A stretch of DNA of 64,000 bases from an uncultured Lachnospiraceae bacterium (GCA_900542015.1 UQLY01000002.1:62001-126000); one strand, 5' to 3'; positions 9,115 through 18,778 are shown, numbered from the stretch's first letter. Notes: generated by a model not told the origin, from the sequence alone. A program made the numbers and translations.

Positions 9115-10571
9115 GTTTCCACCTCGTCTAAAATTCTGATCGCGTTTAACAAAAACCCGAATACCTTACCCGGCTGATCCATATGATAGGGCAGCATGGA
9201 TAAAAACAGACTCGCTTCATAAAGGCGCACCAGCGCGTAATCGAATCCGTTTTCCGCCAGATATTCCCGGAATACCTCCACATAGGGCTGCTCGTCCACA
9301 TCGATAGATAACTCCAGCTTTAAATCCCTCTTTATGGAAATCTCATATAAGCCACTGTTGAAAAAGTCATAACACCCGCAGATGGAATGGGAAAGCTTCG
9401 CCAGATCGTAATAAGGGTCCGTATACAGATCCTCTTCCTTCGTAGCGCCCTTGGGGTCGATCAGCTTCAGGATTTCCGCCTCCCTGCTGTATAAAATATT
9501 GGAAAAGCACAAATCTCCATGCCCTACCGCAAGGGTATCGTACCGTCTTCCCCTGCTCTTCCCCGCAGCGCGGTTTCCATTAGCAACAGCTAATTTATTA
9601 TATAATGCTTCATAGCGGTCCACCACCGCTTCGATGCCGCTGTAGCCGGTGCCCATTGCCAGCATATGGTCAAACTGTTCGTATTCCTTATATTTTTTCA
9701 GCTCCTCCATACGCGCCTTCAGCTTTCCGATATAGAGAGCATCGGCTAACTTTTTCCCTTCGCCGGGTTCCACGGCTTTCGTAGCGCGCAGCCTGATAAA
9801 ATAAAACAGCTTATCCAGAATATCCCTCAGCTCATCCACGCTGACCGCTCCATGGACAAAACGGATGGCGATATCCGTCATATGAAAACGCTCCATGGTA
9901 TAGGAAGCGCCGTTTTCATCCTCCCGGTAGTCATAAGGCATGACAAACCACATTTTCATCGTATCCGGCAGCAAATAGTAAAATTCGTATTCCGCCCTGA
10001 TCTTTTCCTTTTTGGTCGAACGCTTCGTTACCGTATATTCGTCTCCCGCCAGCGCATTGAAAAACCGCGCGTCAAATCCCCCGGTAATAAAGGTCAGGAA
10101 GTTGGCTCTGACCGACAGATCCATAAAAGCATGGTTTTCCACCGATTCCGCCTCGTACTCTCCCGCCGCAAGCGCTGGAAACGCCTTTTTGTAAGCGTCC
10201 GCCGATTCCAAAAAGCTCATTGCGGGTCTGCCGTCGCAAAAAGCCGTATAGGCTTCGTTCATATACTCCGCTTTTTTCAGCAATACCGCAAAGTCCGCCG
10301 TATCGGCAAGTCCGAAGTTGGAATACAGATGTACGACCGTAACCGCCTCTTCCCCCAGCGGAAGCGCGTCCAGCACGGCTCTTTCATCATCCTTTCCGCG
10401 ATAAACCAGCACCTTTGCAACCTGCTTTTCCTTCGTGATCTCGTCGATCATTCTCTGCTGCAGAGTCACCCGCTTAAAAATCGTTTCTCCAAAGGACTTG
10501 TCCCCCGTTATGGTCCGGATCTCTTTCCCGGGCATTTTACTGTCGTCATAAACTACATAAATCCGCTTCAT
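9099..10571 (-). CDS. APH/choline-kinase-like phosphotransferase
   Basis: 490 residues. The C-terminal half holds the aminoglycoside-phosphotransferase/choline-kinase signature: HGDLCFSNILY near residue 353 (catalytic Asp and metal-binding Asn) and LIDPKG, where the Asp replaces that of DFG. The N-terminal ~200 residues resemble nothing I can name with confidence. A small-molecule kinase here would supply a phosphorylated alcohol or sugar for the nearby nucleotidyltransferase. Antibiotic resistance is unlikely given the operon. It overlaps the flippase-like gene upstream by ATGA and the HAD gene downstream by 16 bases. Confidence 0.7.
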   Translation of the reverse strand: MKRIYVVYDDSKMPGKEIRTITGDKSFGETIFKRVTLQQRMIDEITKEKQVAKVLVYRGKDDERAVLDALPLGEEAVTVVHLYSNFGLADTADFAVLLKKAEYMNEAYTAFCDGRPAMSFLESADAYKKAFPALAAGEYEAESVENHAFMDLSVRANFLTFITGGFDARFFNALAGDEYTVTKRSTKKEKIRAEYEFYYLLPDTMKMWFVMPYDYREDENGASYTMERFHMTDIAIRFVHGAVSVDELRDILDKLFYFIRLRATKAVEPGEGKKLADALYIGKLKARMEELKKYKEYEQFDHMLAMGTGYSGIEAVVDRYEALYNKLAVANGNRAAGKSRGRRYDTLAVGHGDLCFSNILYSREAEILKLIDPKGATKEEDLYTDPYYDLAKLSHSICGCYDFFNSGLYEISIKRDLKLELSIDVDEQPYVEVFREYLAENGFDYALVRLYEASLFLSMLPYHMDQPGKVFGFLLNAIRILDEVETCTKD

Positions 10572-11326
10572 GCTTTCTTTTTACTCCTGCTGTTTATTAA
10601 CATGGCGATCAGTCCCGCAACCGTAAATACAAACATGATACCGATGCTGTAACGGGTGTAGGGCTTTAACAGCCCGCTGCTGCCGATGCCGAAAATCGCC
10701 TGAATATACGTCACAAAATCTCCCATGCCAAAGGGCAGCTTCAGAATAGAGGCAAGCGCCTTGATCGTCCCGATCTCAAACGCCCATCCCGCAAAGGAAA
10801 AAAGCAAAATCAACGCAAATCTGCCGCTGATCAGATTCTGTGTAAAATCATACCAGACCTTTATCACGTCCAGCCCCCTTAACGCAACCATGGAACGCGC
10901 CGAGGATTTTTGCTTGATCAGATAGCGGTTCAGATATTTGTAAGTCGGTAAAATCGATATATAACAGATGACAACCAAAACCATAATGCACAAAAACAGT
11001 ATGGTAATAAAGGACAACCGGTCAAATACCAGCAGATCCGCCGGCAGCAATATAATACACAGCGCCAGCGTATCGAAGAAACGGTCCACCAGAATGCTCA
11101 ATACGCCCACCTGCCAGTGCTTCGTTTCTCTGCTGATACAGAAAATCCGATACAGCTCGCCCATTTTAAATGGAATAATCAAATTTACAAGGGTAGTCTT
11201 TACATACAGTAACACAAACCGTCCAAAGCCGATCCGGTGTTCCATCAACACCAGATAAAGACGCAGCATTTTAAAAAGATGCACCAATATAAAGCCTGCC
11301 AGAAACAGGGGTATCAACCACCACAT
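10568..11326 (-). CDS. Flippase-like (LPG synthase TM / AglD-type) membrane protein
   Basis: 252 residues with about seven membrane helices and the family motif region VNLIIPFKMGELYRI near residue 52, followed by GVLSILVDRFFD. This matches the flippase-like domain shared by the membrane part of lysylphosphatidylglycerol synthase and archaeal AglD. It is somewhat short for the family (about 300), missing part of the usual N-terminus or C-terminus. Next to a dolichol-phosphate-type transferase and GtrA, it likely helps move or anchor a lipid-linked sugar. The start is three bases after the previous stop. Confidence 0.8.
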   Translation of the reverse strand: MWWLIPLFLAGFILVHLFKMLRLYLVLMEHRIGFGRFVLLYVKTTLVNLIIPFKMGELYRIFCISRETKHWQVGVLSILVDRFFDTLALCIILLPADLLVFDRLSFITILFLCIMVLVVICYISILPTYKYLNRYLIKQKSSARSMVALRGLDVIKVWYDFTQNLISGRFALILLFSFAGWAFEIGTIKALASILKLPFGMGDFVTYIQAIFGIGSSGLLKPYTRYSIGIMFVFTVAGLIAMLINSRSKKKA

Positions 11327-11329
11327 GGA

Positions 11330-12124
11330 CTAATCCTCCAGCTTTGTAATCTGCTCACAGGTATACGCCTCATGAACCTTCTGCCTGAACTCCGAATGAA
11401 TATATTCATGATGGAACAAATAAGTAAACGCCATCTTCAAAACATTGAACGCCTGATTCACCATCTTCACGTTGGACACCTGATCCTCTTCCCTCCAGGA
11501 AACCGGATAGAAAATAATATCATGCTTATAATAATGGGAAGCGAGGATCATCACATAATTAAACATCAGGTTATCGGGGAATTTTTCAAAAAAGCCGTCC
11601 TTTAACATGGAAGTGCTGTAAAGGTTCAGCCCCGATCCCAGGTCAAAAATCCTCTGCTTCGTCACAAATGCAAAAATAAAATCATAGACAATGTTTCCGA
11701 AGGTACGGAATTTTGAATACCCCTCCAGCCTGGAGCCTTTCATAAATCTCGCGCCCAGCACACAGTCATGTCTGGTATGGATGCCTTTTTCAAGCATCGG
11801 AAGAAAGTCGTGAATATCGCCCTGATCATCCCCGTGGAGCATACATACGTAATCATAGCCGTTATCCACCGCATAGTGGAACGCCATTTTCTGAGATCCG
11901 CCCAGCCCGTAGTTTTCCGTATTCCGCATTAGTTTAATGGGTTTTTCCGGATTTTCGGCAATATAGGCAAGCACCGCCGCCTCCGTTTGATCGGTGCTGC
12001 GGTTATTGACTATCAGCACCTCTTCAAAATAGGCAAGCACCTTGTGATCCAACTGGTCCAACACCCTGCCGATCTGCTTTTCACAATTGTAAGCCGGGAT
12101 AAACAGCATCATTCTTTCACTCAT
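11330..12124 (-). CDS. Polyprenyl-phosphate glycosyltransferase (DPM1-like GT2)
   Basis: 264 residues with IPAYNCEKQIG, VNNRSTDQT and MLHGDDQGD (the DDQ of dolichol-phosphate mannosyltransferase-like enzymes). Such enzymes charge undecaprenyl phosphate with a single sugar for transfer outside the membrane. The adjoining GtrA gene supports this, since GtrA proteins flip such lipid-linked monosaccharides. GGAGGGG lies six bases before the ATG, and the start overlaps the end of gtrA by eight bases. Confidence 0.85.
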   Translation of the reverse strand: MSERMMLFIPAYNCEKQIGRVLDQLDHKVLAYFEEVLIVNNRSTDQTEAAVLAYIAENPEKPIKLMRNTENYGLGGSQKMAFHYAVDNGYDYVCMLHGDDQGDIHDFLPMLEKGIHTRHDCVLGARFMKGSRLEGYSKFRTFGNIVYDFIFAFVTKQRIFDLGSGLNLYSTSMLKDGFFEKFPDNLMFNYVMILASHYYKHDIIFYPVSWREEDQVSNVKMVNQAFNVLKMAFTYLFHHEYIHSEFRQKVHEAYTCEQITKLED

Positions 12125-12569
12125 GACAATCCCCTCCGTCCTTCTTCTCCAAAAAAATCTTCCTCGTAATGAAATTATAGACCATTACGACGCCGGTGGC
12201 TATGATCTTTCCGCCGAGCTTTGCAAGCTCCCTGCTGCAGACGCCCTGGAGCCACGCCCAGTTGTCGTAAATACCGTTCATGCAGAGTATGATCAAAAGC
12301 TCGTTTAAAATACAGCCGATGATACTCAGCACCACAAAAATCACAAACTCCTTGCGCCTGTCCATATCGTCCTTACGCACAAAGACAAACTTCATGCTCA
12401 GCAGGTAATTGACAATGACGGAGATCGTAAAGCCCCAAAAAGTAGCGATCACATAATCATAATGCCAGTCGATGACTGCAATCAGCGCCGTATAGATCCC
12501 AAAGTCAATCAAAAAACAGAGAATACCGACCACGCCGAACTTTAATATCTGGTCAATCAATTTTTTCAT
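12117..12569 (-). CDS. GtrA-family membrane protein
   Basis: 150 residues with four membrane helices and the GtrA pattern KFGVVGILCFLIDFGIY at the N-terminus and VNYLLSMKFVF in the middle. GtrA proteins are thought to flip undecaprenyl-phosphate-linked sugars so they can decorate a surface polymer. Coding overlap with the DPM1-like transferase links the two as a side-chain modification module. GAGGAAAAGAGA precedes the start. Confidence 0.9.
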   Translation of the reverse strand: MKKLIDQILKFGVVGILCFLIDFGIYTALIAVIDWHYDYVIATFWGFTISVIVNYLLSMKFVFVRKDDMDRRKEFVIFVVLSIIGCILNELLIILCMNGIYDNWAWLQGVCSRELAKLGGKIIATGVVMVYNFITRKIFLEKKDGGDCHE

Positions 12570-12608
12570 TCTCTTTTCCTCACTTCTGCCGCGCGCGTTC
12601 TTACGCTT

Positions 12609-14333
12609 TTACTCCTTAACCAGAGCGAGAACGCCGTCGGTCAATTCCCGTAACATGTTATCCGCATCCTGCAGATCTTTTCCTTTGACGCCCATGTAAA
12701 ATTTGATCTTGGGCTCCGTTCCGGAAGGTCTCATACAGCACCAGCAATCGTTTTCCAGATCAAAATATAATACGTTGGACTTAGGCAGCCCCGTGGGAGA
12801 AGTGGTTCCATCCGCTTTCCGGATCACGTCTTTTTCATAATCCCGGAACGCAGTTACCTGAAACTTACCGAACGCCTTCGGCGGATCGGCGCGGAAGGTA
12901 TCCATGATCTCTTTAATCTTCGCCTGCCCCGTAACGCCCTTTAAGGTTACCGTATGCAGTCCTTCTTTATAATAACCGTAATCCTCATACAGTTTCAGCA
13001 TCAGATCCCACAGCGTCATTCCTTTGGATTTGCAGTATGCCGCCACTTCGCACAGACACATAACCGCCACGCAGGCGTCCTTATCCCTTGCATGGGTCCC
13101 CGCAAGACAGCCGTAGCTTTCTTCCAGACCGAATACATAATGATAAGAATTGTCCCGCTCAAAAAATTTGATCTGTTCTCCGATATATTTAAAGCCTGTC
13201 AGCACTTCAATCAAAGTAACGTCAAAATCCTTTGCCAGCGCGTCCGCCATGTTGGTTGTTACGATGGTTTTTACCAGCGCGGGATTTTCCGGCATCGTCC
13301 GGGTCGCTTTCTTTTCAGACAGTAAATACCACGCGATCAGCATACCCGACATATTTCCGGTAAAGGATACGTATTCCCCCGTTTTCCGGTCAAGAGCATA
13401 AACGCCCAGCCTGTCCGCATCGGGGTCTGTGGCAAGGATGATATCCGCATGAACCTCTTTCGCCAGCTTTACGGCGAGCGTAAATGCTTTGGGATCTTCG
13501 GGATTGGGATATTCCAGCGTCGTAAACTCCGGATCGGGGTCCGCCTGCTCTTTTACCACATAGACCTTCCGAAAGCCTAACTCATCGAGCACTCTTGTGA
13601 CCGGCACAAGCCCCGTTCCGTGAAGCGGGGTATAGACAATGGTAATATCCTCCGCCATTTTGGTAATCAGCTCGGGATGGATAATCTGCTTTTTCAGCTC
13701 CGTCATATAGGCGTCGTCGATTTCCCTGCCGATCATCGTCAAAAGCCCGGCTTTTACCGCTTCGGCTTCATCCATGGTCTTTACCGTATGATAATCCGTT
13801 ACATTTCTGACTTCCGCTATGATTTCCTTATCTTTGGGCGCGGTAATCTGCGCGCCGTCCTCCCAATATACCTTATAGCCGTTGTATTCCGGCGGATTAT
13901 GGCTCGCCGTAATGACAATGCCCGCAATACATCCCAGCTTGCGGACCGCAAAGGATAACTCGGGAGTAGGTCTTAAAGCATCAAACAAATATGCGTGAAT
14001 ACCGTTTGCCGCAAGGCACAACGCAGCCTCCTTCGCAAACTCCGGCGAAAACCTTCTGGAGTCATAAGCGATGGCGCAGCCCTTCCCGGCTCCCTTTTGT
14101 TTCAAAATATAATTGGCAAGTCCCTGAGTCGCTTTTCTGACCGTATAGAAATTCATACGGTTCGTTCCCGCGCCGATAACGCCGCGAAGTCCGCCCGTGC
14201 CAAATTCCAGATCCTTGAAAAATCTGTCCTCTACCTCCGCCTCGTCGTTGCGGATCGCAAGAAGCTCCTCCTTCGTTTTGGCGTCAAAGTAATCGTCCTC
14301 CAGCCAAAATTGAAATGTGTCTCTGTAACTCAT
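12609..14333 (-). CDS. pgcA: Phospho-sugar mutase (phosphoglucomutase type)
   Basis: 574 residues from the ATG at 14333, chosen because AGGAG lies seven bases upstream and homologues begin near MSYRDTFQFWL; the longer in-frame start at 14399 would add 22 residues coded by repetitive DNA. Key parts: GTGGLRG, the phosphoserine loop TASHNPPEYNGYK, the metal loop DPDADRLG, the sugar loop GLEESYG and the phosphate loop RPSGTEPK. It interconverts glucose-6-phosphate and glucose-1-phosphate, feeding RfbA and UDP-glucose formation for Ugd. Length is as expected for Gram-positive PgcA. It sits mid-operon after the twin glycosyltransferase. Confidence 0.9.
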   Translation of the reverse strand: MSYRDTFQFWLEDDYFDAKTKEELLAIRNDEAEVEDRFFKDLEFGTGGLRGVIGAGTNRMNFYTVRKATQGLANYILKQKGAGKGCAIAYDSRRFSPEFAKEAALCLAANGIHAYLFDALRPTPELSFAVRKLGCIAGIVITASHNPPEYNGYKVYWEDGAQITAPKDKEIIAEVRNVTDYHTVKTMDEAEAVKAGLLTMIGREIDDAYMTELKKQIIHPELITKMAEDITIVYTPLHGTGLVPVTRVLDELGFRKVYVVKEQADPDPEFTTLEYPNPEDPKAFTLAVKLAKEVHADIILATDPDADRLGVYALDRKTGEYVSFTGNMSGMLIAWYLLSEKKATRTMPENPALVKTIVTTNMADALAKDFDVTLIEVLTGFKYIGEQIKFFERDNSYHYVFGLEESYGCLAGTHARDKDACVAVMCLCEVAAYCKSKGMTLWDLMLKLYEDYGYYKEGLHTVTLKGVTGQAKIKEIMDTFRADPPKAFGKFQVTAFRDYEKDVIRKADGTTSPTGLPKSNVLYFDLENDCWCCMRPSGTEPKIKFYMGVKGKDLQDADNMLRELTDGVLALVKE

Positions 14334-14372
14334 GTCCCAACTCCTCTTTCCTTGCTTTGATTGCCGGTCCTG

Positions 14373-14436
14373 TGCCGCTGCATCCTCAGACCGCCGCATT
14401 TTCGTGCCGCCGCATCTTCAGACCGCCGTATCCTCA
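14373..14436. repeat. 32-base imperfect tandem duplication at a gene end
   Basis: 14373-14404 and 14405-14436 are two copies of a 32-base unit (TGCCGCTGCATCCTCAGACC and TGCCGCCGCATCTTCAGACC at their starts). The stop codon of the twin glycosyltransferase (14418-14420) falls within one copy. The unit is not a multiple of three. Confidence 0.8.
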
Positions 14437-16496
14437 GCTCCCGCTTTGTGCAGTTTCAACGAATAATCGCTGCGGTCCAATGAAAAATTCACATTGTAAT
14501 AAGGGTCCCCTTTTGCCAGGATATCCTTCCATTTATTGCGAAACAGCGCCGCCTCCTTATTATAACGGCTGCTGTTATCCATAGCCGTCCCGTCAGCGGA
14601 CCGTTTTCCCTTTGCCGCGTTTTCCTTCTCCAGCTTCGCCCTCTCCTTTTTGGAAAGCTTCAGGTCGGAGCCTCTGGATTTGGATTCAAAATGGTACAGC
14701 TCGGCAAAAGGCGTAAATACCACTAGGAGCCCTTTCTCCCTGACGCGCAGGCAAAAGTCCACGTCATTTAAAGCAACGGCAAATTCCTCGCTCAAGCCGC
14801 CAAGCTCATCATATAAAGCTTTTTTTACCAGCATACACGCTCCGGTTACCGCCGATACGTCCTGTGCATAGCAAAGCTTTCCCATATAGCCCACGTTTTC
14901 CTTATTGACCTTATAATGGGTATGCCCCGCCGTCCTGTGCGCCCCGAGCCCGACGACAATGCCTGCATGTTGTATGGTCATGTCCTCATAATACAGCTTC
15001 GCGCCTACGACGCCCACGTCCTCGCGCTGTCCGTACATCATCATCTCTTCTATCCAGTTTACCGTGATAACCTGGGTGTCGTTATTTAAGAGCATCAGAT
15101 ACTCGCCTTGTGCAAACTGCGCTCCAAAATTGTTGATTTTGGAATAATTAAATTCCCCTTCATAGGTCACGACCTGTATGCGCGGATGCTTTTTGATTTC
15201 TTCATAATAGGCAAAGATCTCATCGGTCACGGAATTATTCTCCACCACGATGATATCATAATTTTCATAGGTGGACTTGTCCAATATGGAATCGATACAG
15301 CGTTTCAGATCCGTCAAATGGTCCTTGTTGGGAATTATGATCGATACCTGCGGCTGTCCTGTCAGCTGGTACCTAATTCTGAAAATGGTCTCAAAGGCTC
15401 TGGTGCTTTCGATTTTGAAATGTTCAAAGCCAAACCGCGTCAGATGATCCGCCACCGCGCCCCTTGCCGCCTCGATGGCATAGGTCTTGGCGCTGATATC
15501 CGAAGCCACGCTCCCCTTATGGGAACGCCAGTAATACAAAAGCTTGGGCACATGCACCACATGCTTTGCCTCCGAAGTCAGACGCAAAATCATATCGTGA
15601 TCCTGACTGCCGTCAAAGCGCGACCGAAACAGCTCCGTTCCTTCCAACAGCTCCCTGGAAAATACGCTGAAATGGCAGATATAATTATTCGCCCTCAGAT
15701 TGTCGATGGCATAATCCGGTTTGAAATGAAGGGTAATCATATGATCAATATTGCCGTTTTTAAAGGTCGCTTCGTCACAGTAAATATAATCCGCATCCTG
15801 TTCGCAGATCGCCTTCATATATTCGTATAAAACGCTGGGGTGCAGAATGTCGTCGTGATCAAACAGACCGATGTATTCCCCGGTCGCCATTTTGTAGCAT
15901 TCGTTGGTGTTGCCCGAAATTCCTTCGTTTGACTCAAGCTTCTGATAACGGATTCTGAGGTCTAACTGCGCGTATTCTTCGCAGATCTTTCCCACATAAC
16001 CGTGAGCGTCGTCCGATCCGTCCGCCAGACACAGTTCCCATTTCAAATAAGTCTGCGCCACAACGGAATCAATCATTTCGGTCAAAAATTTCTTTGGCGT
16101 ATTGTATAAGGGCACCAGAATGCTGATCGTAATATCCCGGTCAAACTTGGTCGTTTCCTCTTCTCTGCGCCTTTTCGCATTGGGGAAGCTCCTTTTGCCA
16201 TGCTGCTTCATGGCGCGTTTTTCTATCATCTTGCTCTTTATCTTGTGTGCGATCCCTCTCGGATTGCCGTGCGCTGCAAGCCGCTGATAATTGCGGATAA
16301 AAAAGTGCATGACCACCCGGAACGGCTTTGACAGCTTCCATAACGGGTTTCCTTTGATCCTGTTAAGCTGCGTATAGAGATCCGCCGCCTTGGCATTAGC
16401 ATCCGCTAACTCGTCTGCAAGTTCCGCATTCCTGCTTTTTTCTCTCTCATAAGCATCTTTATAATATTCTAACAGATTTTCGTTATTTTCTTCCAT
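14418..16496 (-). CDS. Twin-domain GT2 glycosyltransferase
   Basis: 692 residues from the ATG at 16496, nine bases after AAAGG; an ATG at 16505 lies directly against that site and is less likely. A short N-terminal coiled coil (about 10-50) and a basic amphipathic stretch precede two GT-A domains. The first (about 125-345) has ISILVPLYNTP, LFDHDD and HFKPDY; the second (about 385-600) has VSIIIPNKDH, VVENNS, LLNNDT and NDVDF. Both catalytic acidic motifs look intact, so the protein may add two residues in turn. It resembles the larger fusion at 52.6-55.8 kb in both domain order and C-terminus (GDPYYN, then a DYS motif). Confidence 0.85.
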   Translation of the reverse strand: MEENNENLLEYYKDAYEREKSRNAELADELADANAKAADLYTQLNRIKGNPLWKLSKPFRVVMHFFIRNYQRLAAHGNPRGIAHKIKSKMIEKRAMKQHGKRSFPNAKRRREEETTKFDRDITISILVPLYNTPKKFLTEMIDSVVAQTYLKWELCLADGSDDAHGYVGKICEEYAQLDLRIRYQKLESNEGISGNTNECYKMATGEYIGLFDHDDILHPSVLYEYMKAICEQDADYIYCDEATFKNGNIDHMITLHFKPDYAIDNLRANNYICHFSVFSRELLEGTELFRSRFDGSQDHDMILRLTSEAKHVVHVPKLLYYWRSHKGSVASDISAKTYAIEAARGAVADHLTRFGFEHFKIESTRAFETIFRIRYQLTGQPQVSIIIPNKDHLTDLKRCIDSILDKSTYENYDIIVVENNSVTDEIFAYYEEIKKHPRIQVVTYEGEFNYSKINNFGAQFAQGEYLMLLNNDTQVITVNWIEEMMMYGQREDVGVVGAKLYYEDMTIQHAGIVVGLGAHRTAGHTHYKVNKENVGYMGKLCYAQDVSAVTGACMLVKKALYDELGGLSEEFAVALNDVDFCLRVREKGLLVVFTPFAELYHFESKSRGSDLKLSKKERAKLEKENAAKGKRSADGTAMDNSSRYNKEAALFRNKWKDILAKGDPYYNVNFSLDRSDYSLKLHKAGAEDTAV

Positions 16497-16508
16497 ATCA
16501 GACATCCT

Positions 16509-17819
16509 TTAATAGTCTTGGTAACACATATTCAGATCCACTCTTGTGCTGATACCTTCTATCGTTCCCGCCGACGTATACTGCCACAGATCGTAATCCC
16601 CTTCGTAGGTTGCCGCTCTGGAATACTGCGCCAGCCAGATCGTATAGTCCGAAAGATTTTGCGTATTCAGATTTTTTTCATACCAGTTTTTGCTGGCATA
16701 TACACCGGCATTAAAACCGCCCGCGTTTTCAATGGTCCGGCAGAAGGCCTCGCAGACCGCAGTACGGGTCTCGGTATCCAGACCGTCCGCTCTGCCGCTT
16801 CCGCCCGCGCCTTCTGTATCGATAAAGATCGGTAGCGCCAGCTTATAATTTCTGCTGAGCATCAGCGCCATACTCGCCTCTTCCACAGCCTCCACCTCGG
16901 TCGTTGCCTGCGTGAAGAAATAGATGCCCACCTTGAGCCCCGCCGATTCCGCGCCCTCTATATTCCGCTGAAAATACGGATCTTCCACCAAAGCGCCCGT
17001 CTTAGAGCCCCTGTAACCGCACCGGATAATGACAAACTCCACGCCCGACGCCGCTACGCTTTCCCAGTCGATTTCTTTGTTCCATTTGGATACGTCAATG
17101 CCGAATAACGCATCCTCGTCATCCAGCCGCCTGTTGCTTTCGGTTCCGTCCGCGTTCAGCTCCGCTTCGTTGATCGCCGTATCCTCTTCCGCTTCGTTGA
17201 TTTCATCCACGGATTTGATCATAAAGGAAATATCGTCAATAACCGTATAATCGATCTGTTCCTTTACCGTCACGCTGACGCCTTCTTCCGCCAGCAGATA
17301 CCCTTCCGTCTCCTGCAAAGCGACCTCATATTCACCCGGCTCCACCGGGGCAATATAAATGCTGCCGTCCTTATCGGCGTCCTTATAATTGCGTTCTTTA
17401 CCCTGGGCGTCCTTAACCGTTACCGTAAACGGAATATCCTTCATCAGATCTCCGTTGCCGTTTATGACATTGACGCGCATATCCTTTTCCACCGAGCTGA
17501 CTAACAGCGACAAAGTCGTCTCGGGATCGGCGGTTTCCACGACGGGATCAAAAAAATCCTCGTCCGAAAGAAACGCCGAAGGGTCCTTATCGGGGTCCAG
17601 TCCGTATGCGCCGGACGATCCGCTTAAACCACCTCCGTTTTGCGATTCTTTCCCGTTTTCCCCAGAGGCGGCGTTCTGCGCCGTTTCATTCTGCGTCCCG
17701 TTTTGCCCGGATGCGCTTTGTCCCTTTTGTATATAATTGGCGGCAACGACCATTACAACGACCGCAGCAATCATCGTGACCGCGGCGGCAATGACTTGTT
17801 TTTTCAGCCTAGAGTCCAT
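16509..17819 (-). CDS. GH25 muramidase, membrane-anchored
   Basis: 436 residues from the ATG at 17819 (AGAGG six bases upstream; a TTG at 17825 is possible). A membrane anchor spans about 8-28, then a Gly/Ser/Asn/Gln-rich linker, a beta-sandwich region (about 115-200, with EPGEYEVALQE, typical of carboxypeptidase-regulatory-like folds), and the GH25 domain (about 240-436): FGIDVSKWN, FVIIRCGYRG, GIYFFTQA, PIFIDTEG and LWQYTSAG. Asp and Glu of the active site are present. The enzyme cuts the N-acetylmuramyl linkage of peptidoglycan. Its start overlaps the end of rfbA by 11 bases, so it is expressed with polymer genes, perhaps to open wall for polymer attachment. Confidence 0.9.
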   Translation of the reverse strand: MDSRLKKQVIAAAVTMIAAVVVMVVAANYIQKGQSASGQNGTQNETAQNAASGENGKESQNGGGLSGSSGAYGLDPDKDPSAFLSDEDFFDPVVETADPETTLSLLVSSVEKDMRVNVINGNGDLMKDIPFTVTVKDAQGKERNYKDADKDGSIYIAPVEPGEYEVALQETEGYLLAEEGVSVTVKEQIDYTVIDDISFMIKSVDEINEAEEDTAINEAELNADGTESNRRLDDEDALFGIDVSKWNKEIDWESVAASGVEFVIIRCGYRGSKTGALVEDPYFQRNIEGAESAGLKVGIYFFTQATTEVEAVEEASMALMLSRNYKLALPIFIDTEGAGGSGRADGLDTETRTAVCEAFCRTIENAGGFNAGVYASKNWYEKNLNTQNLSDYTIWLAQYSRAATYEGDYDLWQYTSAGTIEGISTRVDLNMCYQDY

Positions 17820-18687
17820 TTGCAACCTCTACCAGATATTTACCGTAATTGGTCTTCATCAAAGGCTCAGCCAGCTTTAACAACTGTTCCTTGTCAATAA
17901 ATCCTCTCTTATAGGCAATCTCCTCAATACAGGAAATATATAAGCCCTGTCTCTTCTGGAACGCCGCTACAAAATCCGCCGCGTCCAGCAGCGAATCATG
18001 ATTGCCCGTGTCTAACCATGCAAAACCTCTGCCCATGGTCTCCACGCGCAGCGTACCTCTCCTTAAATACTCGTTATTGATGCTCGTAATTTCAATCTCG
18101 CCCCTTGCGGAGGGTTTGACATTCGCCGCGATTTCCACCACGTCGTTGTCATAAAAATACAGTCCCGGCACCGCATAGTTGCTCTTGGGATGTTCAGGTT
18201 TTTCCTCGATGGAAAGCGCTTTCCCGTCCTCGTCAAATTCCACAACGCCGTATTCTCTCGGATCGCGCACATAATAGCCGAAAATCGTCGCGCCCCTGTC
18301 CTTTTCAATCCTGTCCACCGTCTGCCTCAGCACTCTGGAAAAACTCTGTCCGTAAAAAATATTATCGCCGAGCACCAGCGCCACGCTGTCGTCCCCGATA
18401 AAATCCGCCCCGATCACAAACGCGTCGGCAAGCCCTCTGGGTTTTTCCTGAACGGCATAAGAAAACTCCATGCCGAGCTGTTCGCCCGTCCCCAGCAGAT
18501 CCTCAAATACCGGCAGATCCCTGGGAGTGGAGATGATCAGCACTTCCTTAATTCCCGCGAGCATCAGCGTGGATAAGGGATAATAGATCATCGGCTTGTC
18601 ATAAACCGGCATAATCTGTTTGGAAATCGCTTTTGTCAGCGGATATAATCTGGTACCGGAACCTCCGGCTAAAATAATACCTTTCAT
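17809..18687 (-). CDS. rfbA: Glucose-1-phosphate thymidylyltransferase
   Basis: 292 residues from the ATG at 18687 (AAGGAG seven bases upstream); longer in-frame starts reach 18765 but add residues not found in the family. The signature GGSGTRLYPLT, SKQIMPVYDKPMIYYP, LGDNIFYG and the substrate loop EEKPEHPKS are all present. It makes dTDP-glucose from dTTP and glucose-1-phosphate, the first step to dTDP-rhamnose. It follows rfbB, while rfbC is 40 kb away and rfbD is absent from the window. Confidence 0.95.
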   Translation of the reverse strand: MKGIILAGGSGTRLYPLTKAISKQIMPVYDKPMIYYPLSTLMLAGIKEVLIISTPRDLPVFEDLLGTGEQLGMEFSYAVQEKPRGLADAFVIGADFIGDDSVALVLGDNIFYGQSFSRVLRQTVDRIEKDRGATIFGYYVRDPREYGVVEFDEDGKALSIEEKPEHPKSNYAVPGLYFYDNDVVEIAANVKPSARGEIEITSINNEYLRRGTLRVETMGRGFAWLDTGNHDSLLDAADFVAAFQKRQGLYISCIEEIAYKRGFIDKEQLLKLAEPLMKTNYGKYLVEVANGL

Positions 18688-18778
18688 CTGCATTCTCCTT
18701 CCCTTTTGTATCGCGCAAAGAAGAAGGATTATGACATCGTTCCTGCCTAAACCTTCTTCCCGCATCTGCTATCTCATT

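Noticed and set aside
7636..9177. 513-codon plus-strand frame antisense to CotH and HAD genes
   Set aside because: Shadow frame crossing two well-supported genes; no ribosome site or known motif.
9099..10571. Aminoglycoside resistance gene
   Set aside because: The HGDxxxxN motif is shared by many small-molecule kinases, and coding overlap with polymer genes argues for a biosynthetic role.
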